Positions 21,011 to 33,200 of a stretch of DNA of 64,000 nucleotides are shown here, in pieces. Source of the stretch: Cristatella mucedo (lineage: Eukaryota; Bryozoa; Phylactolaemata; Cristatellidae); assembly GCA_009760855.2 (NCBI GenBank), contig WPIO01000120.1, forward strand, positions 498,001 to 562,000, written 5' to 3'. The notes under the pieces are model-generated. The model did no database searches and was not told the origin of the DNA. It saw only the letters and a program-made list of their open reading frames with translations. Position numbers and translations under genes: made by a program. How positions within the stretch are numbered: the stretch's first letter is position 1; each line of letters opens with the position of its first letter.

Positions 21011-22426
21011 GCAGGAAACTTCTATGTCAACTCTTCTTTAGTGCCCTAAGAGAGCTTAATTAATCTTCTAAATTCTTAATCATTCTTCTTTGGCTTCTTC
21101 GTCAGCTCAGGCAGGCTCAGAGTGAGAAAAAGGAACCGTGACATTATTGAGTGGTATGCACAAAAATCATAATATTGCATTTGTTCATCAACTGGGAAGT
21201 CAGGAGCAATCCATCAGTGAAAGGTGCTAGAATATACTTGACTCGCTGTTAAAATTTCCGGTTATTAATATGGACATAACCCGTTAATTAAGAAGGTTGA
21301 GCTTTGAAACCGACTTTAAAACAAAGGCAGCTATGAAAGTTCTTAATATGCTGGCTCAGGTGGAAAGGGAAATTTGCACACATAATTATTTTCGTGGGAT
21401 TGCTGCAGAGAATAACGCTTATTGACTTGTGATATATCCACTTTTGCTAGTAAATTTTGAAAAACGCCAACAGAAATACGGTTCGTGTAGCTACAGATGA
21501 AACTCGAGGAGAACATCCCACCGCTGACTACCTAACATACCTAGCTTGTTTGCCAGTCAATGAGTCACGGAGTTCAGTAATACACTACCGATCCTACTAA
21601 TGTAGCGTGTAATGATTCTCCTCGAGTAGCCTGAGCTTCGTTTTTCAACAATAAATTGTGTGAGATTTAATAAAACTCGGAATGAATTCCAATATAGGAA
21701 CTATTGAAGGTAATGAATTCCTATTCAAGTAAAATGAAGAAAAAGAAACCGGAAGAACAGTCCTAAAAGATGGGTGCAAGAGCTTCTCAAGATTTGGAAT
21801 TTGCTAGTGTTTGTGCCTGAATGGGGAGTTTTATAACATACGGGTCTTTCGTACAGTGATAGCTCAAGCAGCATAACAGCAGCATGGAAGACCACAGTCG
21901 CATACGTAGTATGACCTTGTCAAAATCCATCCACGAATCAGTCTATCATGTGCATCCGATTAGCAGGAAATATAGCCTAATTCTTTAAACGTGGCTAGTT
22001 ACAGTAGGAAGTTGGTGTCAGTATTTATTGACTTACAATTGTAATCAAAATAGATACGCACACAATTGCAATTTCTTTGTTATTTAAGGCTCGCCGAAAA
22101 CTCAACCAAACTGGCTAGAAGTTAGTGTCCAACAGTGGCTTCAGCGTGTATCGGGGAGCACTGTGTTGATAAAGAAGGGCATACAAGTGCAGAGCAAAGT
22201 CAAGTAGCTGTGATGAGAATGCATGGCCACCGAACTATCATTTGCTAGGTTTCAAAGATCGACACGATAATTCAGCCACTGTTATACACCGTCATAGAAT
22301 GAATGCACAGAAAAATGGCATCCAGATGACTACAAATAATATAGCAAGATATGAAAGCTCACTGAAGTGAAATATTGAAGAATACACACCAAGGGCAACT
22401 ATAAGTGCAAGCTGGTCATGCATTGA
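21011..22426. other. Downstream flank of the channel gene, unassigned
   Basis: AT-rich. On the minus strand this is where the 3' UTR of the ion channel gene would lie. A 12-bp perfect inverted repeat (ACTCGAGGAGAA, 21502-21513 and 21616-21627) is the only structure noted. Confidence 0.35.
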
Positions 22427-23046
22427 TCAGGATGACTTTGCTGGAGCCAGGACCAGGAAGCCAATACACTGCAAGCCAACTGCCACGGCGAAGACCAAGA
22501 ACATGATAATGTCACACACTTTGCTGATAATATGCCACTTCTCAGCCTGTTTGTGATGGTGGTCTCGAGATTTCATAAAATTTTCGATGTATTTCACTGA
22601 CGATACTAATTGCCATAGCTGTCCATCCTTACATGTGGTCTCAGTGAGAGAGCTACCTTGAGACGAGTCCTCAGTCTTAACGTTAAGCAATAAATGATCA
22701 GATATAGAAGCAGAAGCTTGTATTTCAGACGAAACAGTCTTGATCTTGGAAGTAATCCCAAAATATCTGCCCAGTTTGCGTACAAAGAGCTGAAAATAAG
22801 AAAATAGTCGTGGCTGCAATATACTGCCTTTAGTAGCAGCCAGAGGAACATTATTGAATACAGTGATGAGAGAGCTTTGAAGTAACAATACAGCTCTCTT
22901 TCTTAGGCCCCTGTCGTTAACTGATTTGCTAACCTTTTCAAGCCACGGAGGCACAGGCTGGTCTTCTTTCTCGGAAATCCGCAGCACAAATATTGTGGCG
23001 ATCAGTGCTATGCAGTTGAAGAACATTGAGGTGAGAATAAAATCAG
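22427..23046 (-). CDS. Channel exon 9: M3, cytoplasmic loop, M4, stop
   Basis: Codes for M3 ([19 protein letters not shown]), a loop starting [17 protein letters not shown], a pre-M4 amphipathic helix ([19 protein letters not shown]) and M4 ([20 protein letters not shown]), ending TGA at 22427-22429. Acceptor TTTTTTTTCAG. The PPWLEKV motif is typical of nicotinic subunits. Confidence 0.95.
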
Positions 23047-26000
23047 CTGAAAAAAAAATAAAATTGAACTTTTTATCGGCTAGAAATCAAAATTGCTTGT
23101 CTCCTAAGATTAGTAAAGAAACGCTGGCTACTACGACATATGAGGAGATGCATGTGAGCTCACAGTTGGGTCTCAATCATAAGCAGGCCACAATATTGCC
23201 ACCAGTTTCCGTGGCTAACGGAAGTAGATGAATCAAGGGTTTTCCCGAATGCAAAGCCAATACATTGGTTTGCAATTGGGCCTTTCGCCGAATGCGACTC
23301 TAGGTCTGAGCTCGCTTGAGAGACTGATGCAGGATTTGCATGTGAAATTTGAGCATAGCTGCAGGGACTATTGGGGCACTGCAACCGGAGCGTACTCCGC
23401 GTATGATGTGCTTCGCTTGGGCCTTCAGTCGTGCATGATCGTGCTAGGACGTAGTAATCAGCAAGAAAGCTTCAGCAGCTAGCTCTTGTGTGAAGCTTTT
23501 AAGCTTTCAGCATTAGCAGCGAATGCAAATAGAGAGCCTAATTTAAACTTGAGCGTACTTACACTAGATTAAAGATAGTATTGTCAAATTTTCTAACCGA
23601 AAGCAATTGACAAAAAGATGCTTGCAACTGAGAAGTAAGCCGGTGGCTATTTAATGCCTGTGGAGTACTGTAAACAAAGATTTCCTATCGACTCTTTCTG
23701 GAACCGCAGAAATATTGAAAAATTTCGAGCAGCAAACTTACTCAATATCGTGCTCGTCAGCGAGTTGATAGGAAGATAGCCCCCTACTTGCAGCTGAAAT
23801 ACTGCAAACGCCAACAGCAGAGTTATCGCCAGACCGATCTGCAAGGAAGAAGTACAGGCACGTTAGAATAAAAAGTTTTTAAAGGTCAAGTGCTCAGTTC
23901 ACGAATAAAATCACAGCAATAGGAAACTCCCGAGCGATAGAGGCTTATCTAAACTAATTAAGTACGCCTCAACCAAAGAACAATACAAGTACTAGGAGCA
24001 GGCATAATATAATTATGGCTTCTCGTTATCTCACGAATGAAAAGACACTGGTCGCAATTACTATTCAAACTAATAGCTGATATCGTACATGTAAATTAAA
24101 TTTGCATGTGCTATTGCTAATTGTCAATCTGTGTGATCGGCCTCCGTGAATTAGCCAGATACAATCGTATGAGAACTGCATTCGGGTACGAAAAGGTCCA
24201 CGTACAAGTGAAATTGGTCTACTGTGCTCTTGAGGCATTTATCGAAAGGCAGACAGGGAGCTGCGTGAGTGAGCTTATTGAGAAGGGTATCTACGATCAG
24301 AAATTAGTTCAAATTCATGTCCAAAACGGGGTAACATAAAATAACTACAAACTAAAAATGGATTGAGAATAATACAGTTTTTTAGTGTCGCAACCACGAT
24401 CGCCGTGTAAGATGCTTGGCTTGTAGTTTCAGCAGGACTGCTTAAGATCACATATTCTATATTAGAGGAAAATGAATGAACAGTTTTGCAGATATAAAGA
24501 AGAATGTATAGGCTATATTTAAGATTAATGGCAGATTAAGATATTAGTTTCAACAGTCCCCACAAGGAAGAGATCCAATAAAGCAAATAAAAAACATGGA
24601 GCTTATTATAGGTATATGGATTTACCCTTACTGGCAGCCTATGCCTTATTGTTGACTCGAGGAGTTTGACATTTGAATGAGAAAATAGTAATCTAGCCAC
24701 CGAACCCAACAGAGGGTTGAGTGCACTATGTTTTAGTCAGAAAATTGTATTATATTCACAGCTTTAAAAAATGCAGGTGTTGATGATAAATGAATATTAT
24801 TTTGTGAGATACAATATCTTGAAATATCAACGGATCACACGTGGCTGAGAGTTTGATAGTGAACAATTGGTCTCTCCTCTTGCTATGAAGAGTCGATGTT
24901 GCCAATGCGGAACTATGTGCATTTGCTACTACTATTCTAATGGTGAACCAAGAACGTTGAAAAGCAGGTTAAAAAACCTCCAATAGATTGCCGAGGTTCC
25001 AACAACTTTGCACGGGCACTGTAAAATTGTAATTCGGACGTCACAAAGTACTAGTAGATAAGCGGTTTCTGGTTGGCCTAACAAGGGCCCTGGGTCATAG
25101 TCATTTTCATCAAAATCTTCCCTGAGTGAGAAACATTACGACCAAGAATTATCGTATTTAGAATTAATAGAGTGCTGGTCTAAGGGGATACTCAGAAATG
25201 CATCTATGCTAACTAAAGCTTGGTGGACCGCACCACCCGGGGAGCTGCAGTAGGGAGCTACAGACGGGCACGTCCAGGAATGTAAGGATTGCGAGGCGCT
25301 CAGTCCCGTTCCTCGTCTTTCGGTTCCTCTGACCTTAGGAGCACGTGTCAATCAATTCACCCGTTCATCGACATCGAAATATTTTTATCTCTTTTAAATA
25401 AGTGAGCCTAGAAGGCTGTTACACTGGGTCAGGTGATTTATTGGTCTTATCGTTGCTTAAGTGATTTTTACACAATGCTGTGAATAGCACAGCAAACTTA
25501 ATAGTCTGAAAAAAGCTACGCACACACGAACAGCCGCAGGGTCATCAGACGCAGCGGCAGCCAACAGTCGTGTCTGCAACTGTGTCTGCTCTTTCCACCT
25601 TTGCCAGCCTTGTTACAGGCAACAGACAGTGCTATGACTGTGTCTGGCGTACCCGTTCTCCGGACTTGGCTGGCAGCAAGAAGACGAAGCACGTTAGTAC
25701 TGACAGCAGAACGCAGGGCAATATCAAATTCAGCATAAAATACAAAGGCCGCCTCTTTAAAGTCACAGTAAAGATGACGTTTGAGTAGTTTCCGTCCACC
25801 CCCGGAACAAATTCTTCACTAAAACGGAAGAAATTCATCACAGTAATCAGTTTGGTAATGTATTATCTCTGTTGGTGGGTTTTGGGCTAGCAAGCTAGCT
25901 AAGATTGCCCCCAGACATTGGCTTTGAGATGCTAGGGGTATGATAAGTATGATATTGACGGTTATTAACACCCGTGTCAACGGAGAGTACATATGTTTGC

Positions 26001-29000
26001 TTGAATATCAGTAATTACTTTGTTTATTGGGGGCTCAAGCCCCCCACTATTCATTTGATTAGATTAGGATGTTTGGCTAATTAATATGCTTAACCTTTCA
26101 TCTTTGTATGTAACCAATTTGAGAAACTATATTCTCTACGCAAATCGCTGACTGATTAAAAAAAGATCACATTTTTCTCAATATTTCAGTTGAGGCACAA
26201 GTGACAAAACTCAGCTAAAGCTCGTTTGCACAGTCGTAGTCTGAACTTTTTCAACTGCTCTATCTGTCAGAAATTAAAAAACCTGTGATTAAAAGATTTA
26301 GTAACTACAAGTAATCCCATAGCCTCTTTGGAGTCTCTTATCAGAGAAAAATATCTCGGAAATGGCAAACATCTATCGGCGAACATTTAGTAAAAATTGA
26401 TAATCTGCAACAGCTTGATAAAATTGAGATTAATACTTTACTGCTTAAAAATGTTTGGATGAGTTGAGCTTTCTCCTTACTGAGTAGCTATTGACATTAT
26501 CTTACCAGTATCTCATTTTTGAATGAGAATAAACATTTTCCTTACTATTCTATGACCTACCGTCGAGTATCTTGGATTTGCGGCTTTCTTCATCTGCGGC
26601 TGAATCGAGTTCATTTAATACGATACATGCCAGTCAAAAGGGACATAAACTACCCATATTATGAATGAAAGAAAGCGATTACTAAAAGTAGCCATATGAT
26701 GACTCGTATCACCTACGTTCCCCATTGAAGAATTTTGATGTATAGTTACGTGTGAATATTCAAGATAATTAATCGAATATTCAGATAATTGTGCAACAAC
26801 TTCTAACGTTCGCGTTGGGTTTGCTTGACACGCCTAGGCAAAGACGTCACGGATAATATAAGAGAAAAAAATCATGTGCAACCTGTAGCGGACCCAGGAT
26901 TTCCATCTAGGAGGGCAAGACTAGAAGAATTTTAATGCCGAGCGCAGGTCCATACGATTTTCATGAGGGTGGGGTCGGACTTTCAATTAGTGAATGAACT
27001 ATTTACAGAAAAATTAGCAGCTTTTCGACAAAAACTCTGTGGTGGCTCATCAACTGGAATTAGAACATACATTTCATCATTGGTAACGGTCGGGGGCGCA
27101 GGAAAAGCGGGTGGCCCAGGTGAGCTGCCCTGCAGTGAGCAAGTGCTCCTAAGTGGCTCCCCACTGGCTCCACCACTGCTTGCACTCACCTAGGCTTGTG
27201 CTAGCCAGCACAGCATCTGGCTTTCGCTAGCATTTGTTGGAAAATTGAATATTTTTTAGGGTACCTTTCAAAATACAAATATTTTATTAATGTGATCGAA
27301 TGTTCTGATGAATTCCAAATTGAAAAAAGCAAAGATTCGGAAAACCCGGTCTAACCTGGGTTTAAAATGGATGCAACATATTTACATGTTACAAACTTAC
27401 TAATTTCGGCATCGCATGCAACTGTTATCCAAAATTGTCGAAACTTTGTAGATCGAGTTACATGCCTGAAGCTTGTTAAGGTGCATTCATGTGACGTTTA
27501 TACGGCTACATTTTAGTGTAGCCTAATGACTTGTAAATTCCGTAACTCGGCTAATACTTCACGTATCAGAGTGAAATTTGAAACATACTGTTTGCTATAT
27601 ACGTCATTAAACGCACTGGAGCTTTATTGTCCGCAATCATTGCCATGATCCAACCGAAATCAAGTATTTCTCCAGAATCATGTAGAACAAGCAGAGCTGG
27701 ACTCGCATGTCAAATCTCAGTCTTATATGTGAAGTGTTAACCGAGCTATAGATTTTACAAGGAACAGACCTATATAGGAAAGGAAGCTTTATAAAAGTCA
27801 CAAGAATGCACATCAAAATGTTTCACGCATAGAATATATTCAATTCTTCGATCTATCAATGCTCGAAAAGTTGGGATACAAGTCACATATGATACAGAGA
27901 TAGGTAAATTTATTTGTGCATGTGAAGCATTTGGTTTACACTTGGGGTTAGGCGTGGTTTAAATAATCATTTTTTTAATTTTATGTGGAATTTGCCATGG
28001 CTTCAGATCACATTTCTATATATTTTACATTTGAAAGGTGCCCTAAACAAATATATGAAGATCGGATTAACCGTATGCAAAGTTTCTTGAAATGAGCCTT
28101 TAATATGAAATCAAATTTTCTATGCAGTCTTGTGACGTATGCAAGTTTTGATACACACCGAAGGACTGAAATTAGTCTTTAATAATAATAAAAATAATTC
28201 ACTTGATAAAGCGCCCTCAGAGAACTTAATCTCTCTATAGGCGCTTTACATTTGCTGTAAAGTCTTTGTATTGGAGATACCTTTACACAGGCTGGCGATT
28301 TATTTCTCCCCTAAATGGAGGTGAATAGTCTGCTTAATATATAGTACAAAAAAGCTTGGCAATGCACAAGTAAGATAGTGTGTTCTCTGGTACTGTGCTA
28401 CACTTTTGAGGTATTTCTACGAACATTTAGCCACTATACTTTTATCTCAAGCATGCACTTAGACCGCTTTCAGTTTTTTAAATGGTAAATGACGACCTCA
28501 CTGCCTATTGACTTTCGAAGAATGTGGCTGGAGGTCTATGCGACCGAAAAAAAGTGTAGAGTTCTTTCATAATGCGATTGTTGATCTAATCTTTGCTTCA
28601 GCCGCAGACCCCAAAGAAGTGATCCTCCAGGACCCGGACAAGGACAATATTATTATTAACAGGCTAACAAGTATCGAGCTAGAATCGAATATCGCAAAAA
28701 CAAAAAATACGACAAATAATGCTTAGTACACATTAAAAAGTAACTTACGTGGTGGCGGCAGTGGAAACAACAGCGAACTCAGAGTTCTCATGGTATTGAC
28801 TGAGATCAATCGACGAAGTGTCCGTGTATAGACGCAGCAAGTTAGACGGGTAGTTTAAGCTCTCATAACGTAAGTCACATGTCTGCGTGTCAAACGGGTA
28901 GTATGTTAAGTTGAAGTCGCATCTGAACGGAAAAATATTTTGACCGCCATAGCTGTTATAAAATCGCTTTTACTAACGTGCAGAAACTGCGAGCAAAGCC

Positions 29001-30125
29001 ACCGTGCGTTTCCATACCTAACAGTGAAGCTCCCCTGCATTGTCCAGGTCAAGTTACCTGTGGACAAAACAGTAATTCCATAGAAGTCTGAGTAGAACAC
29101 ACTGTTAAAAATATCGCCGACACTGAAAGAGTAACACAAAATCACTCAGTCTCAAGCTATGGTGCATGAACATAAAATTCAAATTATTTCTTGAGCTCTA
29201 AGCTTACAATTTTTAGCACTTACAAATTAAATTAAATAGTAAAATATCTATCAGTAGATCTTGCTAGAGTAATTTCTCATTTGCTCATGCTTAGAATGTT
29301 GATAGAGTTTCCCGAAGTCAAACGCCTACGGAGAATATATTTTAACGGAGCTATAGAAGAGTTTGCTAGTGCTCCGAATCTCAGATTTAAACATATTGAG
29401 TGCCATTCGAAAGCTCATTCTATTGAAGGAGAACGACAAAAACAAAAGCAGAGCCTCTGCTAAAAAGTTGCTACGACTGCAAAGTAGCGCAACTGTGTAA
29501 AGACTGTCGATGTCTCAGTCTTTCAAGGTGCGAATTTATGAAACAAGAACAGTTCTAAGAGATATTACCGTAAGCTTAATCCTGGTAGTCTTGATTTTTT
29601 AAGTGAAGCTTAAATAAATTTCACGTTCTCTTCACAGCAAGGTACATCACACAATTTTCTGTCGCAATATTCTCCGCTCTTCGGAGCTACAAATCTCCAG
29701 TGGACTTTTTCAACTCAAAAGATTCCATATTTTCTCACAAATTCTTCAGAATTTTACAGCATACGTTTTTATCTTCCTTGGAGGAATATTTTTATTGCTT
29801 AAAGTCAATCATTTAGAAGGAATTAATTTATTGGGTCATATTAATGCCACAGCGGACTAAGGAGAAATAATAAGGAGAATTAATACAAATTATACTCTAG
29901 CTTTAAAGTCCAACTAGAGTGAATGGTGCATCTAGATATGCAAAGTAGGAAACTGTCTCTCCCGTTTTGACACTTATTATTGCTGTAACAGCATAGTACC
30001 ATTATACAAATATCATGAATTGTTCATGTTAATTAAACTTGACGTAGTATCTTTGACGGACTCACTGCTTAAATAAAAAACCCAGCTTAATACAACGGCT
30101 GATATATATATATATATATTTATAC

Positions 30126-30158
<33 letters not shown>

Positions 30159-30169
30159 AATATATATAA

Positions 30170-30207
<38 letters not shown>

Positions 30208-33200
30208 AAGTTTACCCATCCTACATAAGTCAGTATACGACATTGTTTAAGATTAGGATCATGCTTCCTTGAAAGCGTATATAAAGTGCTAAAAAACAAA
30301 GTTATGTGAGAGCGCTATACAAATAACATGCAAACCTCATCTAACGTGATAGTAATCTGTAGTTTTAGACATAGAACCAGTCAGATGAACACTACAGTCC
30401 GTTCCTGGGTATTGGAATATTACAAGGATTCACTAAATACGGCCGCCCTTGACTTTCGCCAAGGTCTACCGACGTCTGCATGCATGCACGTGTTTCGGCA
30501 GCAGAATTTAGGACTAGTTGTCCATGCTTTTAGCCTAATCGATATCTGCTAAGCATTTGCAAGGACTAGCACATCGTATTGTGCCGCGTTTGCAGCGAAG
30601 CTCTTGAGTTCAGGAGCTACTACAAAGCCTGCATAAAAATAGAAGTGTTGCCCAGCAGAAGTTGGTCACACCCTTTTCGCACACTGGACGATAATCAAAG
30701 ATGAGTTTATTCGTGGGCGAATCTTTATGTTCAAGCCCGGTTAACTAGCCACCACTTTGCTTTAAAAGATATAATTACTTCTGTGATTCGCTCTCAACTG
30801 ATGTTGGGGGCTTGAGGGTTAAAATCAGATACCAGCTAGGAATATAGCCCGAAAAGTCACCAATCCTTTCTGAAAATTGATGCCAAATCTCGTTCGCATT
30901 TCCTCGTCCGCTTTGTCACGTATGATGCAGCCAAGGGTACTTAGGTACCCAAAGTCATGCCTCGTCTGTATCTGGAAATTACTCCGGGACTCGGAAAAAA
31001 GTCCCATGCTTTACCCTAAGAAACAGGAGCAAACTTAATACGAAGTACTTTATTATATGGCTAAACACTCTCTAAGTTTAAATTGAAACCAATATGCTGA
31101 AATGTAACACAGCAATGCCGTTTTTGTGCTATCGCACAGTTTAACATACTGCATATATGCCATACGCTTATCAGCACCTAAAGAGATAACTCACCTACCA
31201 TGCTAACTTCTGCACCGAACCTGATGCCATTGAAGACTGTATGAGAAATATAGTTCAAGGTTCAAGCTCTGTATCAGAGCCATTCTTTAATGTGAGGGCT
31301 AAAGCAAACGATGATCTCAGACTAGCTGATTTAACAGCCTAATCTTGTTAGCGACAGTAAAGCCTTTACGGCTATCACCACCGCTTTCAGTGACAATAAA
31401 GGATCACCCACAGCAGGATTCGAACCCCGGACCTTACGACCGATGTCGGGTAAAAACTACTAATTCATGGTGTGTCTGAAGACTGCACAAAGGTAGCATC
31501 GTTTAACTTGGCAGGTCAGGATTTGGAATGCCAGTAGATGGGTGCCTCTTAAAAGACTTCACAAAGACTTGCCAAGAGCTCTCCTCTGGTAGAAAACAAT
31601 TAGCCTAGTGAAATGTTTTTAAGTTACGACCCAGATCCTGCATGTCTAGTAAATTCAGCTCCATCAGCATAGATGCAGTGACATTCTTGCATCTATATTG
31701 TTTTTGGCAAGACTTGTGCCCTAGCAGATACAGACGGTTTTAGCATTATTGTAGGCTCATTCAACTAATAATTCAAAACATGCTGCAACTGAATGCGATT
31801 ATATTAAGGAGTTTTTTACGGTTACTTCTGCTGAATTTTATGAACTATTTTACGAGCATGCGAATACACGCTAAATAAATGCTAAACTGCATGGAAGCAA
31901 GCGATTACGACTTTTCCACGCTGATGAGAACTTCCCTCCTGATTTCGGGCTACTAAACCTGTCTTTTGAGGGAATCGTCTTCTTAAAGTTGGCTAAGAGG
32001 CGAAACTCTGTTTTAAAGTGTGGCATTTATTTGCCCTATGCGGTAATTTCTGAACGAATGAGTGAATGATGTGCTACAAACAGACATTTCTTAATAACAG
32101 AGCCTTGGCAGGCCATTGTGACTATTGAAGAATCATTAGGCTGAAGAGCACGATTATTTTCTGATGGTCCAACTACAGTCTCGCTACATTCCTCGATTCC
32201 AGAATTCATTATTCTCTTGCCATCATGCAAGCCAGTACTGCAAGTATTGCAAGCCAGTTTTCCCACAAATGAATCATGACGATTGAAGGCAATTAAAAGT
32301 CGCCTGCATCGACCCTAAATAAAGACATAATGTGCGAAGCATAATTACTAGCCATTATTAACCACCTCAGATATTTGTCATGGCTGCATATTTATTAGAC
32401 GTCTGTGATTCAAAGTCCCTCTGTAAGCAAACTATATCTAACTATATATCTGCCACAACTTCAACTTACTAGGCTGTAATTCGGGAAAATCAACCTTCGT
32501 CCGAAACGGAGAACGTGCAAACATGCTTGGCGAGTTAGCACCTCTGGATGAGCCCACTGTGTGCCCTCGCCCAGACGGCCTATGCTAGACCCAAGACGTA
32601 GAAAAAGCCAGGCCTGTTCAGCTCAGGCTTGAAAAAGCTTATACAAGATCGGGATTTACAGTCCACCAACAGGCCTATGAGGACTACTGCAGATTGTACC
32701 AATAAATCCTTGCAAAGGTCAAGTCTAGCTTCTATAGAAAATTGTTGAATCAAAGATGCACAATACAAAAGTGCTGATGACTACACATCAACCATCTCCT
32801 TAACCGCTCAAAGATTAGCTCCACACCTAATGATGATCTAACCGATAGCTTATTGAGCTTTGTAAACGATATATCATAGAGTGGATATCATGGAGTATCA
32901 TGTGAGTATCATGGATCATGGAGTCCATCCCTAGGGTGGCAGCATTCCCACTGGAGTCATCTCCCTGAATTTCATGCAGCATCTCAATGTCTACATGTAA
33001 GGAGGCCACGGGTAACATTAACTTGAAGTTCATATCCCAATAAAGAAGACAACTAGTCCTCTGGACACTATAGTTTGTATCCCAATCAAAGAAGAGAACA
33101 TGTCCACTGGACACTATTCCCACTGTCCTGCTCCCAAGTTGCATTGATCTGCTGCTGCCATGCATAACTAACATCATCAATATGTCATTAGCCTCTGGTC

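Noticed and set aside
31195-31236. 42-bp minus-strand segment with AG and GTGAGT edges, coding [14 protein letters not shown]-like text
   Set aside because: First considered as a channel exon, but its phase does not fit, and the true 45-bp and 110-bp exons were found at 41.7 and 41.6 kb.
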